DNA of 64,000 nucleotides from Cryomorpha sp963748925. Its GTDB lineage: Bacteria > Bacteroidota > Bacteroidia > Flavobacteriales_D > Cryomorphaceae. The notes below the pieces were generated by a model, which saw only the letters and a list, made by a program, of their open reading frames with translations, did not search any database and had not been told where the DNA came from. This document shows, piece after piece, positions 19,201 to 26,628 of the stretch; position 1 is the first letter of the stretch; each line of letters starts with the position of its first letter. The stretch is taken from positions 248,001-312,000 of the forward strand of contig CAVVKG010000009.1 of NCBI GenBank assembly GCA_963748925.1, read 5' to 3'. The position numbers and the translations under genes were made by a program.

Positions 19201-19954
19201 AAAAAAGCAGGTAGCCACAGAGCTTCCCGACAAAACCGAAGAGGTGCTTTATTGTGAAATGGATAAGTCGCAGCAAAAGGTTTATGATGCTTTTCGGAAT
19301 GAGTATCGACAAAGGTTGATTGAAAAGATTGATGAGGAGGGAGTGAGCAAGGCGCGATTTGCAGTGCTCGAAGGGCTTACCAAGCTGCGCCAAATTTGCG
19401 ATACGCCTGAAATATTACCTGGTGATGAGAAATACACCGGTAAATCGGTGAAAACAGATTTGCTGATAAAGCACATCAAAGAGAAAACAGCAAATCACAA
19501 GATATTGATATTCTCACAATTTGTAAAAATGCTACGGGTTATCGAAGGGCGGATTCAACAGGAAGGAATTTCGTACGAATACCTTGATGGACAATCAACT
19601 ACCAAACAGCGGCAGGCGAGTGTGGAGCATTTTCAGGAAGATGAGTCCTGCAGAGTCTTTTTGATCAGTCTCAAAGCGGGCGGAACAGGCTTGAATCTTA
19701 TGGCTGCCGACTATGTTTACCTCGTTGATCCCTGGTGGAATCCGGCAGTTGAAAATCAGGCTATCGATCGTTGCTACCGCATTGGTCAAGACAAGAAGGT
19801 AATAGCTTATCGCATGATTTGCAAAAACACCGTTGAGGAGAAAATTATGGAACTGCAGAAAAAGAAAAAGGCTATTGCCGGCGATATTGTTACCACTGAT
19901 GAGGGTGTGCTGAAGAAATTGACTAAGGACGATTTGCTGGATTTGTTTGGGTGA
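16205..19954 (+). CDS. SNF2-family DEAD/DEAH helicase with two SWIM-type zinc motifs
   Basis: 1249 residues. N-terminal SWIM zinc finger C74-x-C76…C84-x-H86 (GCNCPYTGEGACKHIAAAAF), and a second CxC…CxH at C202, C204, C212, H214 (CVCDHNPKRFCDHIAAF). A long middle region precedes the SNF2 ATPase at ~790-1235: Walker A ADDMGLGKTLQ (~813), DESQ box (ILDESQAIKN, ~907), MTGTPIEN, then the helicase C domain with LKAGGTGLNLM and NQAIDRCYRIGQ. Such proteins are ATP-driven DNA or nucleoprotein remodelling enzymes related to HepA/RapA; the SWIM fingers are thought to bind DNA or protein. A start at 16205 lies only 4 bp after a TAAATTCG box, so the message may have an extremely short leader. It is long but typical for SWIM-SNF2 proteins; the cellular target is unknown. 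Confidence 0.9.
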   Translation: MVLIDGRIEGFFNRSVSPEVLERGRTYYLSDKVEGVSIKPLQKNIFFTVKGTAVYQVLLNLDIHSIKLVYQMGCNCPYTGEGACKHIAAAAFWIKENWDKVSLCFDNNQEYTWPEIAEFEHASIEETNGGWLIKNFESFKRDSLYRSIYKRSIPDLRDYTIHQTGKGRYEITLAIRKTYFYTQAEIFTLTAVSDNIDLKISCVCDHNPKRFCDHIAAFLYEVAGKNMRALFKDLDEDFIKKKGAEMVANYGFDKSSNWSDYFEIGFLDNVKTLVPKQSLSNLISPELWSLENPGSAFTANPNHELRVVSESDQQDYEMGFYFEFDRFDSDFSLIPLVARPNKRGVPMSIGFKDYDKIGYHDHVVKLNRDVSLLALCNALSVSFGTEAADEKIKYLLEYKRVLEEHPNIYLNSSSSRQGFRKGDLIPVRFQSAPPRLKYILTEKEGFVEIRVAFNQGGEEVFLNEDNCEDLHRNFLKSGAFVYLLISDTDINHIRSARKLDGKMVALSKLPDLFEKYLSYALKTSDVEFIDFKKYPVSSQTLPALAKEIYLSEVGNFVLLRPFIRYENDYLMDALTQESAWEASETGIVQTAQDATSAEDFRKELCEIYPPFQDQFSRTDYLHISYRDLLRDNIFTELFRKFDAFNIKVFGLRDLKGLRINPYPGKVVYAVKSGIDWFEVEAKIIFGDIEIGIDQLKKRFIPGSEYIELSDGTKGLIPTEWLKKLERLFESGELKGDKLLVSNKKFTLVDELFDELDDEVNLEIQDKRSKLLNFDKIQKHHLPKGIKGTLRHYQEDGFQWLCFLDEFQWGGILADDMGLGKTLQVITFLKYIISKKKEPNLIIVPTSLLFNWENEIKKFAPSLKVHFYYGSQRIKSTDDFKKYDIVFTSYGHALSDIEVLKEYKFNYVILDESQAIKNPASKRYKAVRLLKANNRIAMTGTPIENNTFDLFAQMSFLNPGFLGGAKNFKNDFAKAIDTDRDEIRAAELQRLIKPFVLRRTKKQVATELPDKTEEVLYCEMDKSQQKVYDAFRNEYRQRLIEKIDEEGVSKARFAVLEGLTKLRQICDTPEILPGDEKYTGKSVKTDLLIKHIKEKTANHKILIFSQFVKMLRVIEGRIQQEGISYEYLDGQSTTKQRQASVEHFQEDESCRVFLISLKAGGTGLNLMAADYVYLVDPWWNPAVENQAIDRCYRIGQDKKVIAYRMICKNTVEEKIMELQKKKKAIAGDIVTTDEGVLKKLTKDDLLDLFG

Positions 19955-20089
19955 GTTACAAGAGGCAGTTATCAACGAAGCGAATCGTGAATGCTGATCT
20001 TCAGCGTCAGAATCTTTCTTGCGCAGAGAAGCAAGTAACAGGCAATATGCAACTAGCAATACGCAATAAACTGAGGGAACTTTGACTTC

Positions 20090-20723
20090 ATGGAAGATCT
20101 AAAATCTAATTTTTATCAGCTGGTTTCTAAGTACATTTCCAATAAAGAAATGAGGGATAGATTGTGGACGGAAATAGAAATGGGTTACAGCCAAAAGAAG
20201 CGGTATTACCATAATCTCGATCATCTGACCTATATGCTGCGATTGGCCAAGGAGCATGGGGAGGAGTTGGAAGATTGGGATGTCTTGTTGTTTTCAATTT
20301 TCTACCACGATATTGTTTACAATGTAAAGCGTAAGGACAATGAAGATAAAAGTGCAAAGCTTGCTGCGGAGAAGCTAGCCTTGCTGGGTCTGGAATCAAA
20401 GCGAATAGATCGCTGTAAAAGTCAGATCCAGAGCTACAAAGCACCACGAATTAAGCGAGGATCCTGATACGGCCTATCTAATTGATTTTGATCTGGCCAT
20501 TCTCGGTGATACCTGGGAAAAATATTGTGTTTATGCACAGAATATCAGAAAGGAATACGCTATTTATCCTGATTTTTTATACAAAAGAGGTCGGAAAAAA
20601 GTGGTTGAATCATTTCTGAATTCGGAACGGATATTTAAGACAGACAGATTTTTTAAATGGAGAGAAGAAAGTGCCAAGGCGAATTTGAGAAGGGAGCTGG
20701 AACAATTAGGTGGCGGATGCTGA
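20090..20723 (+). pseudogene. HD-domain phosphohydrolase interrupted by a one-base frameshift
   Basis: The first frame gives the N-terminal part of a small HD-superfamily hydrolase (RYYHNLDHLTYML, then FYHDIVYNVKRKDNEDKSA), with histidines and aspartates for metal binding. It stops at 20467. One extra A at about 20432 explains the break: removing it continues in the next frame as ATKHHELSEDPDTAYLIDFD and on through AQNIRKEYAIYPDFLYKRG to a stop at 20721-20723, giving a product of about 210 residues, the usual family length. The downstream part is free of stops and well conserved in character, so the lesion is recent or is a sequencing/assembly error. Family members are predicted metal-dependent phosphohydrolases of unknown substrate. 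Confidence 0.85.
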
Positions 20724-21005
20724 TTGAATGAAACTTAAGGACAACGTAGCGAAAGTTGCTTTGTGTTTTAAGGGCTACCCCACCATCGCATAGCTTATAC
20801 ATCTCAACTACCGTTTTTACATTTACCCGCATAATCCCGGCACTTGGCCACGCTCATTGCAACCCATAAGAGCAACTTTCTTTATTTACATCGTCTTGCG
20901 ACTATTAGGTTCCAAGAAGCAGTGAATCACCTATATTTTGAACATTTCAAATCAGGTGCGAGTGCATTATTTTTTGTTTCCTTTTGCTATGAAAAAAGTA
21001 CGACG

Positions 21006-21461
21006 ATGAAATTAGAGAGCTTAATTCGCATTTACCGTCACAGCTATTTTGGTGACAGTTTTTTTTGTACCATCTTAATGGATTACAGGCCATGGAAGGT
21101 TTGCTATTCTGGTGAGTTAATTCGTAATCAGGATTACATGGACCCTAAGAGTCTGGAAAATGTTAAAGAGGATAATTTACTACAGCTTCACAATGCTGTT
21201 TCGGAAATAGATCCATCGATTTACCAATTCTTTCACCATGAAGATATTTTAAGCTGGCGAAGAGCAGAGGATGTAATTCCCGAATATGAGACGAAAGTCA
21301 TTGCTGATGGCATTCTCTTTGGTTTGATCTGGAAGAAGGATAATATTTTGAAAAATATTGTTTATCAAGAAGATTCTTATCCCGAATCTATTTCATTTCC
21401 AGAGTATAAAAAGCTCGAAAGTTTAATCAATCATATGGATGGGCTTAGAATGAAGTATTAA
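21006..21461 (+). CDS. Hypothetical protein, 151 residues
   Basis: The frame is open from 20844, but the ATG at 21006 (MKLESLIRIYRHSYFGDSFF) is the better start since the upstream codons are basic and look non-coding. No signal peptide or membrane helix, and no family recognised. The protein is acidic and mixed alpha/beta in appearance, with many aromatic residues (ILMDYRPWKVCYSGELI, FFHHEDILSWRRAEDV). It stands alone, flanked by 280 and 250 bp without genes. Likely a lineage-restricted cytoplasmic protein. Confidence 0.55.
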   Translation: MKLESLIRIYRHSYFGDSFFCTILMDYRPWKVCYSGELIRNQDYMDPKSLENVKEDNLLQLHNAVSEIDPSIYQFFHHEDILSWRRAEDVIPEYETKVIADGILFGLIWKKDNILKNIVYQEDSYPESISFPEYKKLESLINHMDGLRMKY

Positions 21462-21710
21462 TTCCACACATTGGAATTAACCTTCAAAGCATCAGCTTTT
21501 CAGAATCTTGGCGGCTCCTGATTCGAACAGCAGATTAGAAGGAATTTAAGGCCCAATGAGCTGAAAAAAAGGTTGGTGTAAATTTCATCGCATCGTAAGC
21601 TCCGGCATCATTGATAATACACACAGTACATTGTTTAAACTAAAAGCATAAAGTATGAACGGTACCTCACACTTTTGCTAAGTTTACTTTCTATCTAACA
21701 TTCTGAATAT

Positions 21711-23858
21711 ATGCGCTTGATACTAATGTTGTTTTTAGCTTTCATTTTTATAAATGATGGCTACACTCAAGAACCAGATCGCTCGCCCGAAGTAAGAGCG
21801 GCGATAGATTCTATGTCGAAACATCTGGACGCCGGGGAATATAGAGAAGCGGAGGTTTGGCTCGAAAAAGCCCGGAAGTTTTTGGGCTCGGAGCCCAATC
21901 AGACTGATTATTTCAGGTTGAGGTATAATGAGGGTATTCTTCATTTACAGAAGAGGGAAATCGAAATTGCAGAGCCAATTTTAATGGAATGTCTGGAGAA
22001 TGCCCGGAGAACTGGCGACACAACGCAGTTAGTGACTGCAAATGCGGTTATGGGTCATCTGAAAGCTGAACAGGGCCTCTATGGTTCATCCGTTATTTAC
22101 GGCAAAGAAGCACTAGGTTATTTAAATAGTACCGATAGCCTGCGATATTACGCGCTAACCTCTAATATTTCTATCGCCTACAGTCATCTGCGCAAAACCG
22201 AAAAATCACTTCAGTACGCCATTTCGGCTAAAGAGTTTTATGAACGTGAAGAGCAATATCTGGAACTGGCACTATCTCTTAACAATATCGGTGAGCTTTA
22301 CCGCCAGCAATTTAAAGACTACCCTTTGGCCGAAAAGCACTACAGGCAAGCTATGGTCATAAACAAGGAAGAAGGGTTTAAGGGAGCGCTTTCGGCTAAT
22401 TATCTCAATCTGGCACTTACTTTCGACGCTCAGCAGGAAATAGATTCGGCACTGTATTATATTAACCTCGCCAAAAAGGTGCGTTCAGAAATTGGAGATG
22501 TTGGTGGCCTGGCGATAGTTTTCAATGCAATGGGAGACATAAATCTTCACAGCGGGAATAATGAGGCGGCTAAAAAAGCTTTTTTGGAAACGATTCGAAT
22601 TAGCAAAGAGCATCAAATCTATCCGGGATTATTCTACGGTAACAGCGGCCTTGGTAAAACATACTTAAATCTCGGAGCGAATACTGTTTCAAAACGCTAT
22701 TTTGAGAAGGCCTTAACAATAGCCAGAGACCTGGAATCACAAGCTATGATTGCTGAGAGCTATAAAAGCTTATACGAATTGGAGCGGGAAAGCGGGAATT
22801 TTAAAACTTCTCTAAGTCACTTTGAGACATACAATGCTTATTCTGACTCCATTAGGATGAAGGAAAAGGAAAATGAATTTGCCGAGCTGAGAACCCGGTA
22901 TGAAACAGATTTGGCACACTCTGAAAATAAGCTCTTAAAAGCCACTCAGGCATCACAAACGGCCGACCTTAAAAGACAAGGTCTTATTACTGTTGGGTTG
23001 TGGGTGGTTCTGGCATTCGTGCTTTTTATAACCCTAATCATATTTATAGGATATAAAAGGCGAAGTAAATCATTAACAAAAGAAGCTGCACTACGAAAGG
23101 AACTAGAAATTCAGTATCAAACCGTACAGGTACAAAAAGAAGAGCTCAAAGACCTCAATGAACTAAAGAACCAGATTTTCTCGGTTCTTGGTCATGATCT
23201 GAAAGCTCCGCTTACAAGCATTTCGTCTCTCGTAAACCTAATGAATACAGGAGATATAGAACCTGAAGAATTGGGTATAATCACCGCACACCTCGATCAG
23301 GAGACAAAGGCGGGCTTAATTTCACTTCAAAATATCCTCGTGTGGTCGCAGGCCAATGCCAGTGACGGAAAACCAGAATTAGAAGACGTTAAAGTATCTT
23401 CCATAGTAAATGATTTTCTGAAAAACAGCAAGCGCCAGATAGAGAATAAGAATCTGGAGTTTTCATCCTACTGGGACCATTCACCAACCATACGAGCGGA
23501 TAAGAATCAGTTTAAGAGTATTGCTTTTAATCTGCTTTCAAATGCCATTAAATATTCGCCCAGGGGTGGCAAGATTGCTTTGCGAACCTCTAAAGATTCG
23601 GAGGGCACTTATTTTATTGTACGGAATGAGGGTGAAACAATTTCTCAGGAGTTGATCTCAAAGATTAACAGCAGCGATAAAATCGTTTCCAAGCGCGGAA
23701 CAGCTGGAGAGAAAGGAACGGGTATAGGGTTACGACTTGTTAGGGACTTTGCTGAGCTGCATGGTGGATATTTGAAATTTCGGGTAGTTGAAACCGGTGG
23801 AACTGAAGCGGAGGTATTTTTCCCTTTTGAAAAATCAGAGTTGAAGGCTTCGGCTTAA
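21711..23858 (+). CDS. TPR-domain membrane sensor histidine kinase
   Basis: 715 residues. Signal peptide (about 1-19, ending near DGYTQ), periplasmic TPR repeats (about 30-370; LSLNNIGELYRQQFKDYPLA and FNAMGDINLHSGNNEAAKKA are typical), one membrane helix (about 425-446, LWVVLAFVLFITLIIFIGY), a coiled linker, then HisKA with H495 (VLGHDLKAPLTSI) and HATPase_c (N box FNLLSNAIKYSP; G2 KGTGIGLRLVRDF). This is a standard Bacteroidota sensor: TPRs read a periplasmic protein or ligand and the kinase signals inside. No response regulator is adjacent, so the partner is unknown. It shares its N-terminal plan with the cyclase at 26629 and the HTH protein at 32751. Confidence 0.92.
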   Translation: MRLILMLFLAFIFINDGYTQEPDRSPEVRAAIDSMSKHLDAGEYREAEVWLEKARKFLGSEPNQTDYFRLRYNEGILHLQKREIEIAEPILMECLENARRTGDTTQLVTANAVMGHLKAEQGLYGSSVIYGKEALGYLNSTDSLRYYALTSNISIAYSHLRKTEKSLQYAISAKEFYEREEQYLELALSLNNIGELYRQQFKDYPLAEKHYRQAMVINKEEGFKGALSANYLNLALTFDAQQEIDSALYYINLAKKVRSEIGDVGGLAIVFNAMGDINLHSGNNEAAKKAFLETIRISKEHQIYPGLFYGNSGLGKTYLNLGANTVSKRYFEKALTIARDLESQAMIAESYKSLYELERESGNFKTSLSHFETYNAYSDSIRMKEKENEFAELRTRYETDLAHSENKLLKATQASQTADLKRQGLITVGLWVVLAFVLFITLIIFIGYKRRSKSLTKEAALRKELEIQYQTVQVQKEELKDLNELKNQIFSVLGHDLKAPLTSISSLVNLMNTGDIEPEELGIITAHLDQETKAGLISLQNILVWSQANASDGKPELEDVKVSSIVNDFLKNSKRQIENKNLEFSSYWDHSPTIRADKNQFKSIAFNLLSNAIKYSPRGGKIALRTSKDSEGTYFIVRNEGETISQELISKINSSDKIVSKRGTAGEKGTGIGLRLVRDFAELHGGYLKFRVVETGGTEAEVFFPFEKSELKASA

Positions 23859-24090
23859 AATATGATGGTGGTTTGATCTTGATTTATTTGCGATCAATGC
23901 CTAAATGGAAACCGGGAATGATAGATGGAGAATCGGTTGTGGTTGTCTTGAATGTGGAGCTGACTCACTGAAATGGTTGCAGAGACTTAACCTTCCAATT
24001 AAATTCACTTGGTGAGTTTTCCAAAACTCCCTTTATCAAAACAATTACGCCTCTTAATCTCTTCTACTATATCAATGAACCACGGAATAC

Positions 24091-25740
24091 ATGAAAAAGG
24101 CATCTGATTTATTTGTAGAAGCACTCGAAAACGAAGGAGTAAAGTATATTTTCGGTTTACCTGGAGAAGAGAACCTGGACTTCTTGAATTCATTGAAAGA
24201 CTCAAGCATTAAACTAATCCTCACTCGACACGAACAGGGTGCAGGGTTTATGGCTGCTACTTATGGCCGCCTGACAGGGAAGCCTGGAGTATGCCTAAGC
24301 ACGCTCGGCCCGGGAGCTATCAACCTTATGACCCCCGCGGCATTTGCGCAACTTGGTGCCTTTCCGATGCTAATGATTACGGGGCAGAAGCCGATAAAAA
24401 AGAGCAAACAAGGCCAGTTTCAGATTATCGATGCGGTGGATATGTTTCAATCGCTTACAAAGTTTACCAAACAGATTATCAGTGGCAATATGATTCCCGC
24501 GCTCGTAAGAGATGCTTTCAGGCTGGCACAGGAAGAAAGACCTGGTGCAGTGCACCTTGAACTACCCGAAGATGTAGCCTGCGAAGATACCAATGAACCG
24601 ATTTTTGAAGTATCGCATAATAGAAGGCCGAGCGCAAGTGAGAAGGCGATAATGGATGCGGTTGAGATGATTTCGAAAGCCAAAATGCCACTTATCCTGA
24701 TAGGTGCCGGTGCAAACAGACAGCGCACGGGAGAAGCCCTTACCGCGTTGATTGATAAAACAAAGATTCCGTTTTTCAACACGCAGATGGGCAAAGGTGT
24801 TGTAAACGAAAACCACGAACTATTTCTTGGAACAGCCGCACTGAGCAGCGATGATTATGTACACTACGCCATAGAAAAGGCCGATCTGATTATAAATGTG
24901 GGTCACGATGTGGTCGAGAAACCTCCCTTTTTTATGGAGCATGGCGGCAAAAAAGTCATCCACATAAATTTCTTTTCGGCCGAAATTGATCAGGTTTATT
25001 TTCCCGATTTGGATGTGGTGGGAGATATTGCCAGCTCGATTACAGATATTGCCAATCGAATAGAAATCCAGCCAAATTGGGATTTCAGCTTCTACCACAA
25101 GGTTAAGAATGAAGTGGAAAGCCATATCGGCAAATATTTTGAGGACATGCGGTTTCCGTTGCTACCGCAGAGGTTGGTAAATGAGGTGAGAAAAGCCCTA
25201 CCCGATGATGGGATCGTCGCGCTCGACAACGGGATTTACAAAATTTGGTTTGCACGAAACTACAGAGCTTACCAACCCAATACCCTACTTCTCGACAACG
25301 CCCTTGCCACAATGGGTGCCGGACTTCCCGCAGGAATGGCCACCAAGCTGGTAAACCCCGAAAAGAAGGTGGTGATTGTGTGTGGAGATGGCGGATTTAT
25401 GATGAATTCTCAGGAGTTGGAAACGGCGACCCGTCTCAATCTCAATATTGTAATTATTGTCTTAAACGACAATGCTTACGGAATGATTAAGTGGAAGCAG
25501 GAAGCTATGGGATTTGATGATTTCGGTCTCGATTATCAGAACCCAGATTTTGTGAAATATGCCGAGAGTTATGGAGCAAAAGGTTATAGAATAACGAGCT
25601 GCCAGGATTTTACCGATACCCTTGTAAAGTGTTTGGATGAGAATGAAGGAGTACATTTAATAGATTGTCCGATTGATTATTCACTGAATCATGAGATCTT
25701 AAATGTCCGGATTAAGGAGAAGGCCAAGGTTTTGAAGTAG
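24091..25740 (+). CDS. Thiamine-pyrophosphate enzyme, acetolactate synthase-like
   Basis: 549 residues with the three-domain fold of TPP enzymes. The N-terminal pyrimidine-binding domain has the catalytic glutamate E48 (LTRHEQGAGFMA) and the motif IFGLPGEENLD; the middle domain follows (~190-330); the C-terminal pyrophosphate-binding domain has the GDG motif (VCGDGGFMM, from G432) with LNDNAYGMIKWK about 25 residues later. The overall match is to acetolactate synthase large subunit-type proteins, which join two pyruvates to give acetolactate for branched-chain amino acids or acetoin. No small regulatory subunit or ilv genes lie nearby, so a catabolic or related (for example glyoxylate carboligase-like) function remains possible. 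A terminator follows directly. Confidence 0.85.
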   Translation: MKKASDLFVEALENEGVKYIFGLPGEENLDFLNSLKDSSIKLILTRHEQGAGFMAATYGRLTGKPGVCLSTLGPGAINLMTPAAFAQLGAFPMLMITGQKPIKKSKQGQFQIIDAVDMFQSLTKFTKQIISGNMIPALVRDAFRLAQEERPGAVHLELPEDVACEDTNEPIFEVSHNRRPSASEKAIMDAVEMISKAKMPLILIGAGANRQRTGEALTALIDKTKIPFFNTQMGKGVVNENHELFLGTAALSSDDYVHYAIEKADLIINVGHDVVEKPPFFMEHGGKKVIHINFFSAEIDQVYFPDLDVVGDIASSITDIANRIEIQPNWDFSFYHKVKNEVESHIGKYFEDMRFPLLPQRLVNEVRKALPDDGIVALDNGIYKIWFARNYRAYQPNTLLLDNALATMGAGLPAGMATKLVNPEKKVVIVCGDGGFMMNSQELETATRLNLNIVIIVLNDNAYGMIKWKQEAMGFDDFGLDYQNPDFVKYAESYGAKGYRITSCQDFTDTLVKCLDENEGVHLIDCPIDYSLNHEILNVRIKEKAKVLK

Positions 25741-25751
25741 CCACATAAAGT

Positions 25752-25777
25752 AACCCTGAACTCGATTCAGGGTTTTT
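25752..25777 (+). terminator. Terminator after the acetolactate synthase-like gene
   Basis: A 9-bp perfect stem (AACCCTGAA, loop CTCGA, TTCAGGGTT) followed by T residues, 11 bp after the stop codon. It sits immediately before the 116-bp repeat array and insulates it from upstream transcription. Confidence 0.88.
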
Positions 25778-25782
25778 CATTT

Positions 25783-26582
25783 GGAGCTTGAGGCTCTCGA
25801 AAGCGGTGTGCGTTTCTGGTGATTGGATTTTCGGATATAGATTGTGGTTTCGAGTGCCTCAACCACCGGGTTTTTGAGAATCAAGACTATCCATTTCTGG
25901 AGCTTGAGGCTCTCGAAAGCGGTGTGCGTTTCTTGTGATAGGTTTTGCGGATATCGATGGTGGTTTCGAGAACCTCAACCACCGGGTTCTTTGGAATCGA
26001 GACTATCCATTTCTGGAGCTTGAGGCTCTCGAAAGCGGGTTGCGTTTCTGGTGATTGGATTTTCGGATATAGATTGTGGTTTCGAGTGCCTCAACCACCG
26101 GGTTTTTGGGAATCAAGACGATCCATTTCTGGAGCTTGAGGCTCTCGAAAGCGGGTTGCATTTCTGGTGATTGGATTTTCGGATATCGATGGTGGTTTCG
26201 AGTGCCTCAACCACCGGGTTCTTGGGAATTAAGACTATCCATTTCTGGAGCTTGAGGCTCTCGAAAGCGGTGTGCGTTTCTGGTGATTGGTTTTCGGATA
26301 TCGATGGTGGTTTCGAGAGCCTCAACCACCGGGTTTTGGGAATCGAGACTATCCATTTCTGGAGCTTGAGGCTCTCGAAAGCGGGGGAGTGCGTTTGTGG
26401 TGATGAGGTTTTTCGGAAATCGATGGTGGTTTCGAGTGCCTCAACCACCGGGTTTTTGAGAATCAAGACGATCCATTTCTGGAGCTTGAGGCTCTCGAAA
26501 GCGGGGTGCATTTATGGTGATTGGATTTTCGGATATCGATTGTGGTTTCGAGTGCCTCAACCACCGGGTTTTTGGGAATCGA
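25783..26582. repeat. Seven-copy tandem array of 116-bp hairpin units
   Basis: Units begin at 25783, 25899, 26015, 26131, 26247, 26361 and 26481 (spacings 116, 116, 116, 116, 114, 120); the last is cut short at about 26582. Each begins GGAGCTTGAGGCTCTCGAAA and contains, about 45 bp later, GGTTTCGAGTGCCTCAACC, so TTGAGGCTCTCGAAA and TTTCGAGTGCCTCAA form an imperfect 15-bp inverted repeat. One copy (near 26308) has GAGAGCC and pairs perfectly. Since 116 is not a multiple of 3, the open frames across it are not coding. The array fills the whole gap between the terminator and the adenylate cyclase gene. It resembles REP/BIME-type palindromic arrays; no transposase is adjacent. Confidence 0.92.
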
Positions 26583-26598
26583 ACACCAATTTAATTTG

Positions 26599-26606
26599 TA
26601 AATTTG
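26599..26606 (+). promoter_or_regulatory. Probable -7 box of the adenylate cyclase gene
   Basis: TAAATTTG matches the Bacteroidota -7 consensus TAnnTTTG and lies 22 bp before the start codon. The best TTTG upstream (26571-26574) is inside the last repeat unit at a 24-bp spacing, slightly long. If used, the last repeat is part of the promoter. Confidence 0.45.
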
Positions 26607-26628
26607 GTCTAACCAAAACCACAAAGCA

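Noticed and set aside
19595..20059. A 154-residue open frame on the minus strand near the end of the SNF2 gene
   Set aside because: Antisense to the conserved helicase C domain; no domain of its own.
25783..26582. CRISPR array
   Set aside because: Repeats are 116 bp with no unique spacers between them and no cas genes in the window.
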